From: Lysobacter capsici
GTDB lineage: Bacteria; Pseudomonadota; Gammaproteobacteria; Xanthomonadales; Xanthomonadaceae
NCBI RefSeq assembly: GCF_014779555.2
Contig: NZ_CP094357.1
Coordinates: 6,076,001-6,140,000, forward strand
Direction: 5' to 3'
Length of the DNA: 64,000 bases
Part shown: positions 27,581 through 35,334 of the stretch, piece after piece
Position numbering within the stretch: the first letter of the stretch is position 1
Layout: every line of letters starts with the position of its first letter
Notes under the pieces: generated by a model
Told to the model about the DNA's origin: nothing
Databases searched by the model: none
The model's input: only the letters and a program-made list of their open reading frames with translations
Made by a program: the position numbers and the translations under genes

Positions 27581-27614
27581 AAAAACGAACGGCATGCCCC
27601 AGGCATGCCGTTCG
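27581..27614 (-). terminator. Rho-independent terminator after the LysM gene
   Basis: A 13-bp perfect stem CGAACGGCATGCC/GGCATGCCGTTCG with a three-base loop, followed on the minus strand by TTTTT. It lies 22 bases after the LysM gene stop codon. It may also work for the converging LysR gene. Confidence 0.9.
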
Positions 27615-27636
27615 CATCGCAACTTGAACGCGACGA

Positions 27637-28242
27637 TCAGACTTCGTTGTTGATCGCGGTCGAGCGTTCCTGCGCGGCTTCGCGTGCGGCCGCGGCCAGC
27701 TCGGGCTTGCCTTGCGCTTCGTAGCGCTGGGCGATCTGTTCGCCCAGGGCGACCGCTTCGTTGCCGTAGTCTTCGCGGCTGTTGCCGCTGTAGCTCATGC
27801 CGGCGTCGATCTCGGCCTGCACCGCCGCCTTGAAGTCGTTCTTGGTGTCGGTCACGTCCTTCGATTTGGCTTCCCATTCGCCGCGATTCGCCGAGGGCTG
27901 CTCGCTGGCCCGGGTCGCCGCGTCGTACTTGGCCCCGGCCGCGTCGGTGGCCTTGGCTTCCGCGGTCGGCGCGAACACCACTTCGCCCGGATAGATCAGG
28001 TCGGCGCTGCGGGTGTTCGGATTGGCGGCCGGATCGAGGCTGAACTGCGGATTCGCCGCGAGCAGCTCGGCCAGCGGAATATTGTTGTCGGCGGCGATCT
28101 GGCTGAGGTTGTCGCCCGGCTGCACCACGATCGGCTTCATGCCCGACGGCGTAACGACTTGCGCGGTCTCCACCTCGGACTTGGTGTTGACCAGCGCGCC
28201 CAGCTGCGGGCCCGCGTAGGACGGGCCATTCAAAGCGGTCAT
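27637..28242 (-). CDS. LysM-domain protein without a signal peptide
   Basis: A 201-residue protein. A single LysM domain (about residues 38-92) shows IVVQPGDNLSQIAADNNIPLAELLAANPQ and DLIYPGEVVFAP. The C-terminal half is a charged, probably helical region (RGEWEAKSKDVTDTKNDFKAAVQAEID). LysM domains bind peptidoglycan, yet the N-terminus MTALNGPSYAGPQLGALV shows no Sec or Tat signal, so it is either exported by another route or acts inside. The chosen ATG follows GTGAGGCAG; the upstream extension is not supported. A terminator follows directly, so it is a single-gene unit. Confidence 0.82.
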   Translation of the reverse strand: MTALNGPSYAGPQLGALVNTKSEVETAQVVTPSGMKPIVVQPGDNLSQIAADNNIPLAELLAANPQFSLDPAANPNTRSADLIYPGEVVFAPTAEAKATDAAGAKYDAATRASEQPSANRGEWEAKSKDVTDTKNDFKAAVQAEIDAGMSYSGNSREDYGNEAVALGEQIAQRYEAQGKPELAAAAREAAQERSTAINNEV

Positions 28243-28396
28243 GTGCTGCCTCACGGAGTAGAAAATCTCGTGGCGGCATTGCAGCGCATGTCGCGGCGCG
28301 AACAAAGCTGGGGCTGACCCTAGCGGCGGCGCATGCGCATGAACAGGCGCTTCGCGGCCGATCGCGGCGTGTTCGCGGGTGTTCGCGATGCTTCGA

Positions 28397-29416
28397 TCAG
28401 GGCCGCTGACTCATCGCATACACCGCCTGCACCACCTTCGCCATGCGCGGGTAATCGAGCCGGTCGTAGGTGTCGCTGGCCTGGTGGTAGGTGTCGCTGC
28501 GCAGAAACGCGGTGTCGCTGACCATCCAGGCCGGATAGCCCTGCGCCCAGTAGCTGAGGTGATCGGAGAAATCGACGCCCTGCACCAGCAGCGGCGGCGC
28601 GCTGATCGAATGCACCGGCAGATCGGTGGCGCCGGCCATCGTCGCCTTCAGCGCGCGGGTCTGACCGAAGTCGCCCATGCGCCCGACCAGCACCGCGAAA
28701 TCGCCGCGGTCGGAATACAGCCGGTGCATGCCGCGCACCGGATAGCGCTGGCTGCCGGGCCGGTCGCTGAAACGGCCGATCATCTCCAGCGACAGCATGT
28801 ACTCGACCTCGCGTCCGGCCTGGCGCAGCGAGCGCGCGTGATGCGCGCTGCCCATGTGTTCGCTGCGGAAATGCGGCGGCTCTTCCAGGGTGTAGGCGAC
28901 CAGTTCGATCGGCCGGGTCTGCTCGCTACGGCCGAGCATGCGCGCGAGTTCCAGCAGGCCGGCCACGCCGCTGGCGTTGTCGTCGGCTCCGGGGGTGTGG
29001 GTCTTGGGCGAATAGCCGCGCGGGTCGTCGTTTTCGACGCCGACGTCGGCGAAGGAATCGTAGTGCGCGCCGATCACCCGCAACGGGCCGGTGGCCGGGC
29101 CGAATCGGCCGATCACGTTGCGGTAGACCATGCCTTCGACCGGCACGTCCTGATAGCTGACCTGCGCGCCGGCCAGGCGCAGTTGTTCGTGGATGTAGCG
29201 CGCGGCCTGATCGAGGGTTTCGGTCTGATCGTAGCTGCGCGGATACAGGTCCACCGACAGGTGCTTCACATCGAAACGCAAGCGCTGCGGATCGGCGGCC
29301 GGCGGCGTGGAGGCGATCGGCCGCACCCACGGCTGCACCACCGCGAACACGATCAGGCCGGCGATCGCCACGACGATGGCGATCAGGTATGCGATCCGTC
29401 GCAAGAACTTCAACAT
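28397..29416 (-). CDS. M28 family zinc aminopeptidase, membrane-anchored
   Basis: A 339-residue peptidase with an N-terminal signal anchor (about residues 5-30, AYLIAIVVAIAGLIVFAVV). The M28 zinc site is visible: His and Asp in VIGAHYDSFADV, Asp in PGADDNASGVAGLLELAR, Glu-Glu in YTLEEPPHF, a further acid in SLEMIGRFSD, and the last His in VDFSDHLSYWA. It should face the periplasm and remove N-terminal residues from peptides. The ATG follows AAAGGAATCGAGGC. It lies 44 bases downstream of the AI-2E family transporter on the same strand, and the two probably share a transcript. Confidence 0.92.
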   Translation of the reverse strand: MLKFLRRIAYLIAIVVAIAGLIVFAVVQPWVRPIASTPPAADPQRLRFDVKHLSVDLYPRSYDQTETLDQAARYIHEQLRLAGAQVSYQDVPVEGMVYRNVIGRFGPATGPLRVIGAHYDSFADVGVENDDPRGYSPKTHTPGADDNASGVAGLLELARMLGRSEQTRPIELVAYTLEEPPHFRSEHMGSAHHARSLRQAGREVEYMLSLEMIGRFSDRPGSQRYPVRGMHRLYSDRGDFAVLVGRMGDFGQTRALKATMAGATDLPVHSISAPPLLVQGVDFSDHLSYWAQGYPAWMVSDTAFLRSDTYHQASDTYDRLDYPRMAKVVQAVYAMSQRP

Positions 29417-29460
29417 GCCTCGATTCCTTTCGATGGGCGGCGGCTCAAGTCCGGCGCCGT

Positions 29461-30516
29461 TCAAATCCAGCGTTGATCGACCAGTTCGCGCTTGATGTAG
29501 GCGTAGTAGATCGGCCCGACGATCAAGCCCGGCATCGAGAACGCCGCCTCCATCACCAGCATCGCCAGCAGCAGCTCCCAGGCCCGCGCCTGGATCTCGC
29601 CGCCGACGATGCGCGCGTTGAGGAAGTATTCCAGCTTGTGGATCACCACCAGATAGGCCAGCGCGGCGATCGCGACGTACAGCGATATCGACAGCGCGGC
29701 GACGGTGATCAGGGTGTTGGAGATCAGATTGCCGATCACCGGCAACAGGCCGGCGACGAAGGTGATCGCGACCAGGGTCTTGGCCAGCGGCAGGCGGATG
29801 CCGAACAGCGGCAGCACGATCAACAGGAAGATCGCGGTGAAGGTGGTGTTGAGCAGGGAGATCTTGATCTGCGCGAACACCACCCGGCGGAACGCGTCGG
29901 CGAAGCGGCTGGTGCGGCCGAGCAGTTCGGTGGCGAGCGGGCCGAGCCGGCCGATCGGCTGCTCGTCGTAAAGCGCGATCATCGCGCCGAGCACCATGCC
30001 GATGATCAACCGCACCGCGACCTGCGCCACTTCGGCGCCGGCCAGGCTCAGTTCGCCGCGATGCGCCTCCAGCCACGCCGACACCGCGCGCTTGAGGTCG
30101 CTCATGTCGTCGGGCAGGTAGGGCTGCGCCCACGGCGGAATCTGCCCGCGCGAGGCGTCGATGATCTCCATCACCCGCGCCAGCAAGGCCTGCTCGCCGC
30201 CGGTGTCGACCCGGAAGAACGTCACCAGCCCGAGCACGGCCAGGATCAGCAAGCCGATGATCACGAACGCCAGCACCGCCACCGCGATGATCCGGGCGCG
30301 GTCGCCGCGCACCTTGCGCTCGACCAAGGGCGCGAGCACGTGGATCAGCTGGAACACCAGCAGGCCCGACAGCAAGGCGCCGACCAGGCCCAGCCGCAGC
30401 ACCAGGTACATGCCGGTCAAGGCCAGCAACCACGCGGCGATGCGGCTGACGGGACAGGCCAGGGGCGAACGGTCTGCCGCGGCGTCGGACGCGGCGGCGA
30501 CGGGGGAACCGGTCAT
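29461..30516 (-). CDS. AI-2E family transporter (PerM/YdiK-like)
   Basis: A 351-residue inner-membrane protein with about eight helices. The family pattern shows the N-terminal helix pair (AAWLLALTGMYLVLRLGLVGALLSGLLVFQLIHVLAPLVERK), a central soluble region with IPPWAQPYLPDDMSDLK, and the C-terminal block (AITFVAGLLPVIGNLISNTLITV, HKLEYFLNARIVGGEI, GLIVGPIYYAYIKREL). Members export a range of small molecules or ions; despite the family name, autoinducer transport is not implied. Upstream, longer frames are shadows. Probably co-transcribed with the M28 peptidase. Confidence 0.9.
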   Translation of the reverse strand: MTGSPVAAASDAAADRSPLACPVSRIAAWLLALTGMYLVLRLGLVGALLSGLLVFQLIHVLAPLVERKVRGDRARIIAVAVLAFVIIGLLILAVLGLVTFFRVDTGGEQALLARVMEIIDASRGQIPPWAQPYLPDDMSDLKRAVSAWLEAHRGELSLAGAEVAQVAVRLIIGMVLGAMIALYDEQPIGRLGPLATELLGRTSRFADAFRRVVFAQIKISLLNTTFTAIFLLIVLPLFGIRLPLAKTLVAITFVAGLLPVIGNLISNTLITVAALSISLYVAIAALAYLVVIHKLEYFLNARIVGGEIQARAWELLLAMLVMEAAFSMPGLIVGPIYYAYIKRELVDQRWI

Positions 30517-30747
30517 GGCGAACTCTCGAGGGCCGCGCGATCGCAGCGACGACAGTTTACGAGCAGCGCTCGGGCTTTTGATATGCAAGTGAGCAAACGA
30601 TGTGGATCGGCCGAGGGCGCGATCGCCGGCGCGCGACGCGGACACCGGTCGGTGTCGGTTTTGCCTACGCCATCGCGTTCTATCGCTTGCCAACCCGCGC
30701 GTCGCGATCCATCCGCCGCTCGGGCGCATTCTCTCCAGGAGCCCGAC

Positions 30748-31218
30748 ATGTCCATCCACACCCATCACCGTAAATCCCGCTCGCGCCACGCCCTGGCCGG
30801 CCTGTGCCTGTTCGCCGCGGCCTGCATGGCCGCGCCGGTCCAGGCGCAGACGGCCACCAGCAAGTTGACCCTGACCTACCTCGACAGCTATCTGAGCCCG
30901 GCCAACCAGGCGGTCTCGGCCGCGGTCACCTACTCGACCGTTCCGGCGGGCACCACCAGCAGTGGGGGCTATACCTTCCTGGCGCCGTCCGCCGTCACCA
31001 TCGTCAACAGCGGCACGCGCGTGCCGGGGCCGCGACACACGCTCGAAACCCTCACCCTGTACTGGCAGGGCGCGAGCTGCACGGTGTTTCCGGTGTTCCT
31101 GTCGTTGCCCGACAGCAGCTGCGGGTTCGATCAGCCGATCTGGGGCATAAGCTGGGCCGCATTGATCCACAACGACGGCAACGGCAATTATTCGTTCCAG
31201 TTGACCGGCGAGCTGTAA
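30748..31218 (+). CDS. Secreted protein of unknown function (156 aa)
   Basis: A small exported protein. AGGAG precedes the ATG. The signal peptide reaches about residue 33 (LCLFAAACMAAPVQA). The mature part is rich in Ser, Thr, Tyr and beta-forming residues (KLTLTYLDSYLSPANQAVSAAVTYSTVP, GNYSFQLTGEL), and two cysteines in ASCTVFPVF and DSSCGFDQ could form a disulphide. No family recognised. A hairpin directly downstream ends the unit. Confidence 0.78.
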   Translation: MSIHTHHRKSRSRHALAGLCLFAAACMAAPVQAQTATSKLTLTYLDSYLSPANQAVSAAVTYSTVPAGTTSSGGYTFLAPSAVTIVNSGTRVPGPRHTLETLTLYWQGASCTVFPVFLSLPDSSCGFDQPIWGISWAALIHNDGNGNYSFQLTGEL

Positions 31219-31229
31219 CCGGCGCACGA

Positions 31230-31259
31230 CGAAAGAGCCTCGCACGCGAGGCTCTTTCG
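31230..31259. terminator. Hairpin after the secreted 156-aa protein gene
   Basis: A near-perfect inverted repeat CGAAAGAGCCTCGC/GCGAGGCTCTTTCG starts 12 bases after the stop codon. There is no strong T run, but the position, between two converging genes, suggests a bidirectional terminator. Confidence 0.7.
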
Positions 31260-31284
31260 ATACGGCGCGATCGGCCGCGCGCGC

Positions 31285-31480
31285 TTACCGCGGTACGCAG
31301 CACCCCACGCGGCCGCCGCCGTAACGGCAGCCGGCCTTGCACGGATAACCCGAATCCGGGTTGACGCACTTGCCGCCGATCATCGTGGTCTGGAACGCGC
31401 CGACGGCGCCGACACTGAACGACCCGACGATCGCGAGCGCCAGCAGAATCGCTTTTCACCCTGGATGCGACTTGCTTCAT
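31285..31480 (-). pseudogene. Frameshifted gene for a small secreted cysteine-rich peptide
   Basis: A start ATG with GAGGGAA upstream opens MKQVASRVK, but this frame then turns into arginine-rich nonsense. One frame over, directly after an in-frame TGA, sits a clear signal peptide (AILLALAIVGSFSVGAVGA) and a mature part with five cysteines (GGKCVNPDSGYPCKAGC then RVGCCVPR, stop TAA). The two halves join at the AAAA run (plus-strand TTTT at 31453-31456): one fewer or two more A would restore a peptide of about 65 residues. This is a true pseudogene, a phase-variable homopolymer or a sequencing error. The gene is too short and broken to be found as one open frame. Confidence 0.65.
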
Positions 31481-32170
31481 GTTCCCTCTGCTTAGGTTGC
31501 GACCTGCGTTGCGTGTTCCCTGACGCGTGAGGCGGTCATCCATACCCGAGCCATGACGCCGCTACTTCGACGCCGATCACGCCCTGGAAGGTCCGCTCGA
31601 TGCGCCGCCGATGGCATGCGTCGAGCTCGCGCCGGTCTTGGCGCGGGCGACGAACGAGCGACGAAAAACCCGCACGCCGATGCGGCGCGGCGCGAAGTTT
31701 TTTTCGTTATCCCGATGCGCATCGCAGATGCGAGGATCGCTGCGCGCGGCATGTCGCGTCGCAACCAAAACGAGCCCGTGCATCGCGACGAAATGCGCGC
31801 GATTCGTTATCGGCGACGCGTCAACAAACGTCTTGATGAGCGCGGGCGATTCGTGACTCGCCTCACCGACACGCTCGACGCGAACTGGCTACTGTGTGCC
31901 CCTCGCGCTGCCATCGCCATCGCCACTCAGCCAGGCATCGCGCCGACCTTCATCGCATCGCATGGATCGCTTGCGCGGCCGTTCGCATCGTCGCCGCATC
32001 GATGACATCCGCATCGGCGCGGCATGCGCAGCCATCGCCGATCCACGCAAACCGTCGCCTGCGTTCGCGCGCGACGCGGCGCGGTCGCCGGACCCAGAAC
32101 ACAGCGCAAGCCGCGATCGACGCAGCACCGCGCTTGCACCACCAGGACGATTCCCACACGGAGGTTTGCC
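31481..32170. other. Long region without a convincing gene
   Basis: Almost 700 bases between the broken peptide gene and the S8 protease. Several overlapping open frames exist on both strands, but all are arginine/serine/alanine-rich frames of the type produced by GC-rich DNA, none has a good ribosome-binding site, and no product is recognisable. An A/T-rich block near 31695-31712 (AAGTTTTTTTCGTT) stands out. The right end must hold the protease promoter. Confidence 0.4.
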
Positions 32171-33637
32171 ATGAAACGTACATCGAAACCCCTTCACCGC
32201 CTGCTCGCTGCCTGCCTGGCGCTCGCCATCGCACCGATTGCGGCCGGCGCGCCGGTCGCTTATTCGCCGCCGCTCAAACCGGCCAAGACCACGCTGGGCC
32301 GCTACGACTCGCGCGAGTTCATCGAGGTCAAGTTCGCGCAAGGCAGTGGCGTGGGCTTGGTCAACGGGCGACTGTCGTCGGCCACGCACGGCCGCGGCTC
32401 GGTGCTGGACGCGCTCAGCGCGGGCGCCGGCCCGGTCGCGACGGTCGAACCGCTGTTCCGCGCTCCGCCCGCCACGCTCGCGTCCACCACCAAGGACGCG
32501 CAACAGCGATCAGGTCGCGCGCTCGCCGACCTGAGCCAGTGGTATCGGCTGCGACTGCGCCCCGGCCAGGACCCGACGCGCGTGATCGATCAACTCAACG
32601 CGATGGCGCTGGTTGAGATCGCCTACCCCGCGCCGTTGCCGGCGCCCTCGCCCACCCCCAACTTCAACGCCTATCAGCAGTACCGCGGCCCGATCGCGAG
32701 CAACGGCGTCGACACCGATTACGGCTGGAACTACTCCGGCGGCGGCGGCGCGAACATCCGCGTGCTGGATATCGAATACAGCTGGAACACCGACCACGAG
32801 GACCTCTCCAAACTGCGCCTGCCCGGCGCGCGCATCGCCAACGGCACCCCGGTCGATCCGTTCGGCAACAGCAACCACGGCACCGCGGTGATGGGCATCC
32901 TGTCCGCCGACAGCAACGGCTTCGGCGTCACCGGCCTGGTGCCCGACGCCATTGCCCAGTACACCAACGCGTACAACGTCGAACGCGGCTACGACCTCGC
33001 CAACGCGGTGTTCACCGGCGCGTACGCGCTGCTGCCCGGGGACGTGATGGTGCTCGAACAGCAGGCGTTCGGCCCGCCCGGTTGCAGCGGCTATGTTCCG
33101 GTGGAATGGATACCGTCGGTGTACGACGCGATCGCGCTGGCGACTTCGCGCGGCATCCACGTGATCCAGGCCGCCGGCAACGGCAACATGAACCTCGACA
33201 ACGCCGCCTGCTTCGGATCGCCGTTCCCGAACGGTCGCCCGGATTCGGGAGCCATCATCGTCGGCGCCGGCGGGCCGAGCGCGGCCGCGTGCAACAGCGG
33301 CGTGCCCGAGCGCGCGAAGCTGTCGTTCTCGACCTATGGCGCGCGGGTCAACCTGCAGGGCTGGGGCGCGTGCGTGACCACCACCGGCTACGGCGATCTG
33401 TACAACGCCGGGGTCAACTCGTACTACACGGCCAGCTTCGACGGCACCTCCAGCGCCACGCCGATCGTCGCCAGCACGGTGGTCGCGCTGTCGGGCATCC
33501 TCAAGATCCGCGGCTTTACCGCCACTCCGCAACAGATGCGCGATGCGCTGATCGCGACCGGCACCGGCCAGACCGGCGGTGCGCATATCGGCCCACTGCC
33601 GAATCTGCGCACGGCGCTCAACTCGCTCGGGCTGTAA
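32171..33637 (+). CDS. Secreted S8 family serine protease
   Basis: A 488-residue subtilisin-family protease. GGAGG precedes the ATG at ideal spacing. The signal peptide ends near residue 26 (LAIAPIAAGA). A propeptide-like region runs to about 160. The catalytic triad is Asp200 in IRVLDIEYSWN, His236 in NSNHGTAVMGIL and Ser427 in FDGTSSATPIVAST, with the oxyanion Asn in IQAAGNGNMN. Three cysteine-bearing loops (GPPGCSG, NAACFG, WGACVTT) suggest disulphides and an extracellular location. It fits the rich secreted protease sets of predatory Lysobacter. No C-terminal extra domain is present. Confidence 0.95.
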   Translation: MKRTSKPLHRLLAACLALAIAPIAAGAPVAYSPPLKPAKTTLGRYDSREFIEVKFAQGSGVGLVNGRLSSATHGRGSVLDALSAGAGPVATVEPLFRAPPATLASTTKDAQQRSGRALADLSQWYRLRLRPGQDPTRVIDQLNAMALVEIAYPAPLPAPSPTPNFNAYQQYRGPIASNGVDTDYGWNYSGGGGANIRVLDIEYSWNTDHEDLSKLRLPGARIANGTPVDPFGNSNHGTAVMGILSADSNGFGVTGLVPDAIAQYTNAYNVERGYDLANAVFTGAYALLPGDVMVLEQQAFGPPGCSGYVPVEWIPSVYDAIALATSRGIHVIQAAGNGNMNLDNAACFGSPFPNGRPDSGAIIVGAGGPSAAACNSGVPERAKLSFSTYGARVNLQGWGACVTTTGYGDLYNAGVNSYYTASFDGTSSATPIVASTVVALSGILKIRGFTATPQQMRDALIATGTGQTGGAHIGPLPNLRTALNSLGL

Positions 33638-33697
33638 ACCTGCGATGACCCTTCGCGGACGCGCCGCCGCGCGGCGCGTCCGCGCGGCGGGTACCGA

Positions 33698-34393
33698 TCA
33701 GGGAATCGGCGGCAGCGGTGCGGGCTCGCACACCTCGGGCGGACACGGGGTATCGGAAATGCGATCGATCACGACGCTGCTGATGTGGTCCTGATCGAAC
33801 GGGTGGCCGATGCTGATCTTGGTGCCGCCTTGCCGCGTGGACCAGTAGCCCGACGACGCCCTGGAATGCGGACTCGGCGGCATGTAATCGGGCTGGCCCC
33901 AGAAACGCCGCGCGAACGCCATCGCGTCCGGACCGGGCTGGGCCAGTTCGATCGCCAGCATGCTGTTGGCGGGCTCTTTGTTGCTGATCCGCAGATCCAC
34001 CGCCTTGACCGCCAGCCCGGCGAACCGCCCGCCATTGCCGACAAGGAAGGTGAAGGAGCCATTGTCGGATTCTTTTTTCAGCCGCACCGACAACAGGGTT
34101 TCGACGTAGCCGACGCTCAGGCGGTCGGCCGCCGCTACTTCATCCATGGCGTTCTTCAATGCGGTCATGGCGTCGGCCGGCTGGGTTGAGGCTTGCCGCG
34201 ATGAAGCGGCGTGGGTCGCGCCCGCCTGATTGCTGGCGCCGCCTTCGGCGCGGTTGCACGCGGCAGCCGACATCGCCATCACGCCGATCGCGACGCATCG
34301 CAGTAACGGCAGGCGTTGGCTCCGCATGCATCGGCGCAAGCCTTGCGCGATATGCGGCCATCGAGCGTGGGGCCGCGAATGCTGAACTGTCAT
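33698..34393 (-). CDS. Putative lipoprotein of unknown function
   Basis: A 231-residue protein. The first ATG has AAGGA at good spacing and is used here; an internal ATG 22 codons on (MRSQRLPLLRCVAIGV) would give a more typical lipoprotein signal. Either way the hydrophobic stretch ends in MSAAACNRAEGG, a lipobox-like site. The mature region is mixed alpha/beta with GSFTFLVGNGGRFAGLAVKAVDLRI and ends with a proline-rich CPPEVCEPAPLPPIP. No family recognised. It converges with the S8 protease gene, 60 bases away. Confidence 0.72.
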   Translation of the reverse strand: MTVQHSRPHARWPHIAQGLRRCMRSQRLPLLRCVAIGVMAMSAAACNRAEGGASNQAGATHAASSRQASTQPADAMTALKNAMDEVAAADRLSVGYVETLLSVRLKKESDNGSFTFLVGNGGRFAGLAVKAVDLRISNKEPANSMLAIELAQPGPDAMAFARRFWGQPDYMPPSPHSRASSGYWSTRQGGTKISIGHPFDQDHISSVVIDRISDTPCPPEVCEPAPLPPIP

Positions 34394-34444
34394 CGTTCTT
34401 CCTTGGCGTGCGCCGCTTCCGGTGGCTTTCGTCCCTCACCCTGG

Positions 34445-34468
34445 CCCTCTCCCGCAGGCGGGAGAGGG
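34445..34468. repeat. Dispersed hairpin repeat
   Basis: Inverted repeat CCCTCTCCCGC/GCGGGAGAGGG with a two-base centre, set in the context CCCTCACCCTGGCCCTCTCCC. I recognise this as a common intergenic element of the family; copy number in the genome is unknown. Confidence 0.65.
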
Positions 34469-34584
34469 AAGTGTGTCGTGATCTGGGAGTACATCGCTGT
34501 GGCGGGCGAATCTACCCCGGGGCCATAAGGTTCGCAAGCAACGCGCGAACCGCGACGGCCCAGCGTGACAACGCGGCGCCTGGC

Positions 34585-34624
34585 CGCACCGCACCGCACC
34601 GCACCGCACCGCACCGCATCGCAC
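34585..34624. repeat. Pentanucleotide tandem repeat (CGCAC)
   Basis: Six perfect copies of CGCAC followed by CGCAT and CGCAC. It lies outside any real gene, in the region downstream of a small secreted protein gene. Confidence 0.85.
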
Positions 34625-34705
34625 TGCGCGGCGCCGCGCCGCAAGACGATGTTGCGCGAGGGCGCATCTGTTTCGTTGCCCTGCCTCAGGCCGCTTCGCC
34701 TGCGT

Positions 34706-35119
34706 CTACGGAGTCGGCGCCGAATCGGCCGCGGCCGGCGACGCGTCGACGGCGACGCCATCGGCCGCGGCCCGTCCGGGCCGCAGCGGTTGAATGCGCA
34801 AGCTGCGATTGCGGCATACGTCGATATCGCTGTAGATCACCGCCCGGCCGTTGCCGAAGGTGAAGCGCAGATCGTAGACGCAGTGTTCGCCGACCCATTC
34901 GACGGTGGCCGAATCGCCGCCGCCGTCGATCGCTTCGCCCAGCGGCCGGGGCTCGAAGCGGTCGCTGCCGGCGGGCGCGATCGCCAAGGCGACCAGGCGA
35001 TCGTGCGCGCGGTTGATCAATTCGAAATAGTGCGTGCGCGTGCCGGCCTGGGCGGGCAAGACGGCGGCGAACGAGAACACAGCGGCGATGCTCACAACTG
35101 CGGCGCGGGACGATCGCAT
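34706..35119 (-). CDS. Small exported protein of unknown function (137 aa)
   Basis: The ATG follows GGAG at about nine bases. A signal peptide reaches about residue 25 (AAVFSFAAVLPAQA). The mature domain contains THYFELINRAHDRLVALAIAP, VGEHCVYDLRFTFGNGRAVIYSDIDVCRNRSLRIQPL with two cysteines that could pair, and an alanine/proline-rich tail. The pattern resembles a small periplasmic beta domain, but I do not recognise a family. The longer frame upstream is not used because it lacks a start signal and would hide the signal peptide. Confidence 0.75.
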   Translation of the reverse strand: MRSSRAAVVSIAAVFSFAAVLPAQAGTRTHYFELINRAHDRLVALAIAPAGSDRFEPRPLGEAIDGGGDSATVEWVGEHCVYDLRFTFGNGRAVIYSDIDVCRNRSLRIQPLRPGRAAADGVAVDASPAAADSAPTP

Positions 35120-35334
35120 GGCCAGACTCCGGTGCGGGTGGGCGGTGGCTCGGGCGCCGACGCCATCCGCCGGCGCTCCGATGCGCGCATCACAGCCGTC
35201 CCGGGCCGCGCCGGTCCACGCATTCGGGACGAATCGTCGCAGCGGCCGGACCAATCGTAGCGGCGCGATCGAATGCTGTTCCAAGCGCGTCGAGGCGCTT
35301 AGGATCGGCGCTGACTCCGCTGCATCGGCCGCTC

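Larger units (their letters stand above)
34394..34705. other. Intergenic region with a hairpin repeat and a pentamer repeat
   Basis: About 310 bases with no credible gene. It holds the CCCTCTCCCGC/GCGGGAGAGGG hairpin at 34445-34468, a form widespread between genes in Xanthomonadaceae, and a CGCAC tandem run at 34585-34624. The two are listed separately. Confidence 0.55.

Noticed and set aside
28397-30433. A 678-residue frame fusing the M28 peptidase to upstream sequence
   Set aside because: The upstream half is a shadow of the AI-2E transporter; the peptidase starts at its own ATG with a ribosome-binding site and membrane anchor.
31052-31543. Minus-strand frame running from the MKQVASRVK start into the secreted 156-aa gene
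   Set aside because: After residue 9 it is arginine-rich and crosses the terminator; the coherent peptide lies in the neighbouring frame, hence the frameshift call.
31553-32005. Several 60-150-residue frames upstream of the S8 protease
   Set aside because: All overlap one another on both strands, lack start signals and have no recognisable features, so the region is described as without a gene.
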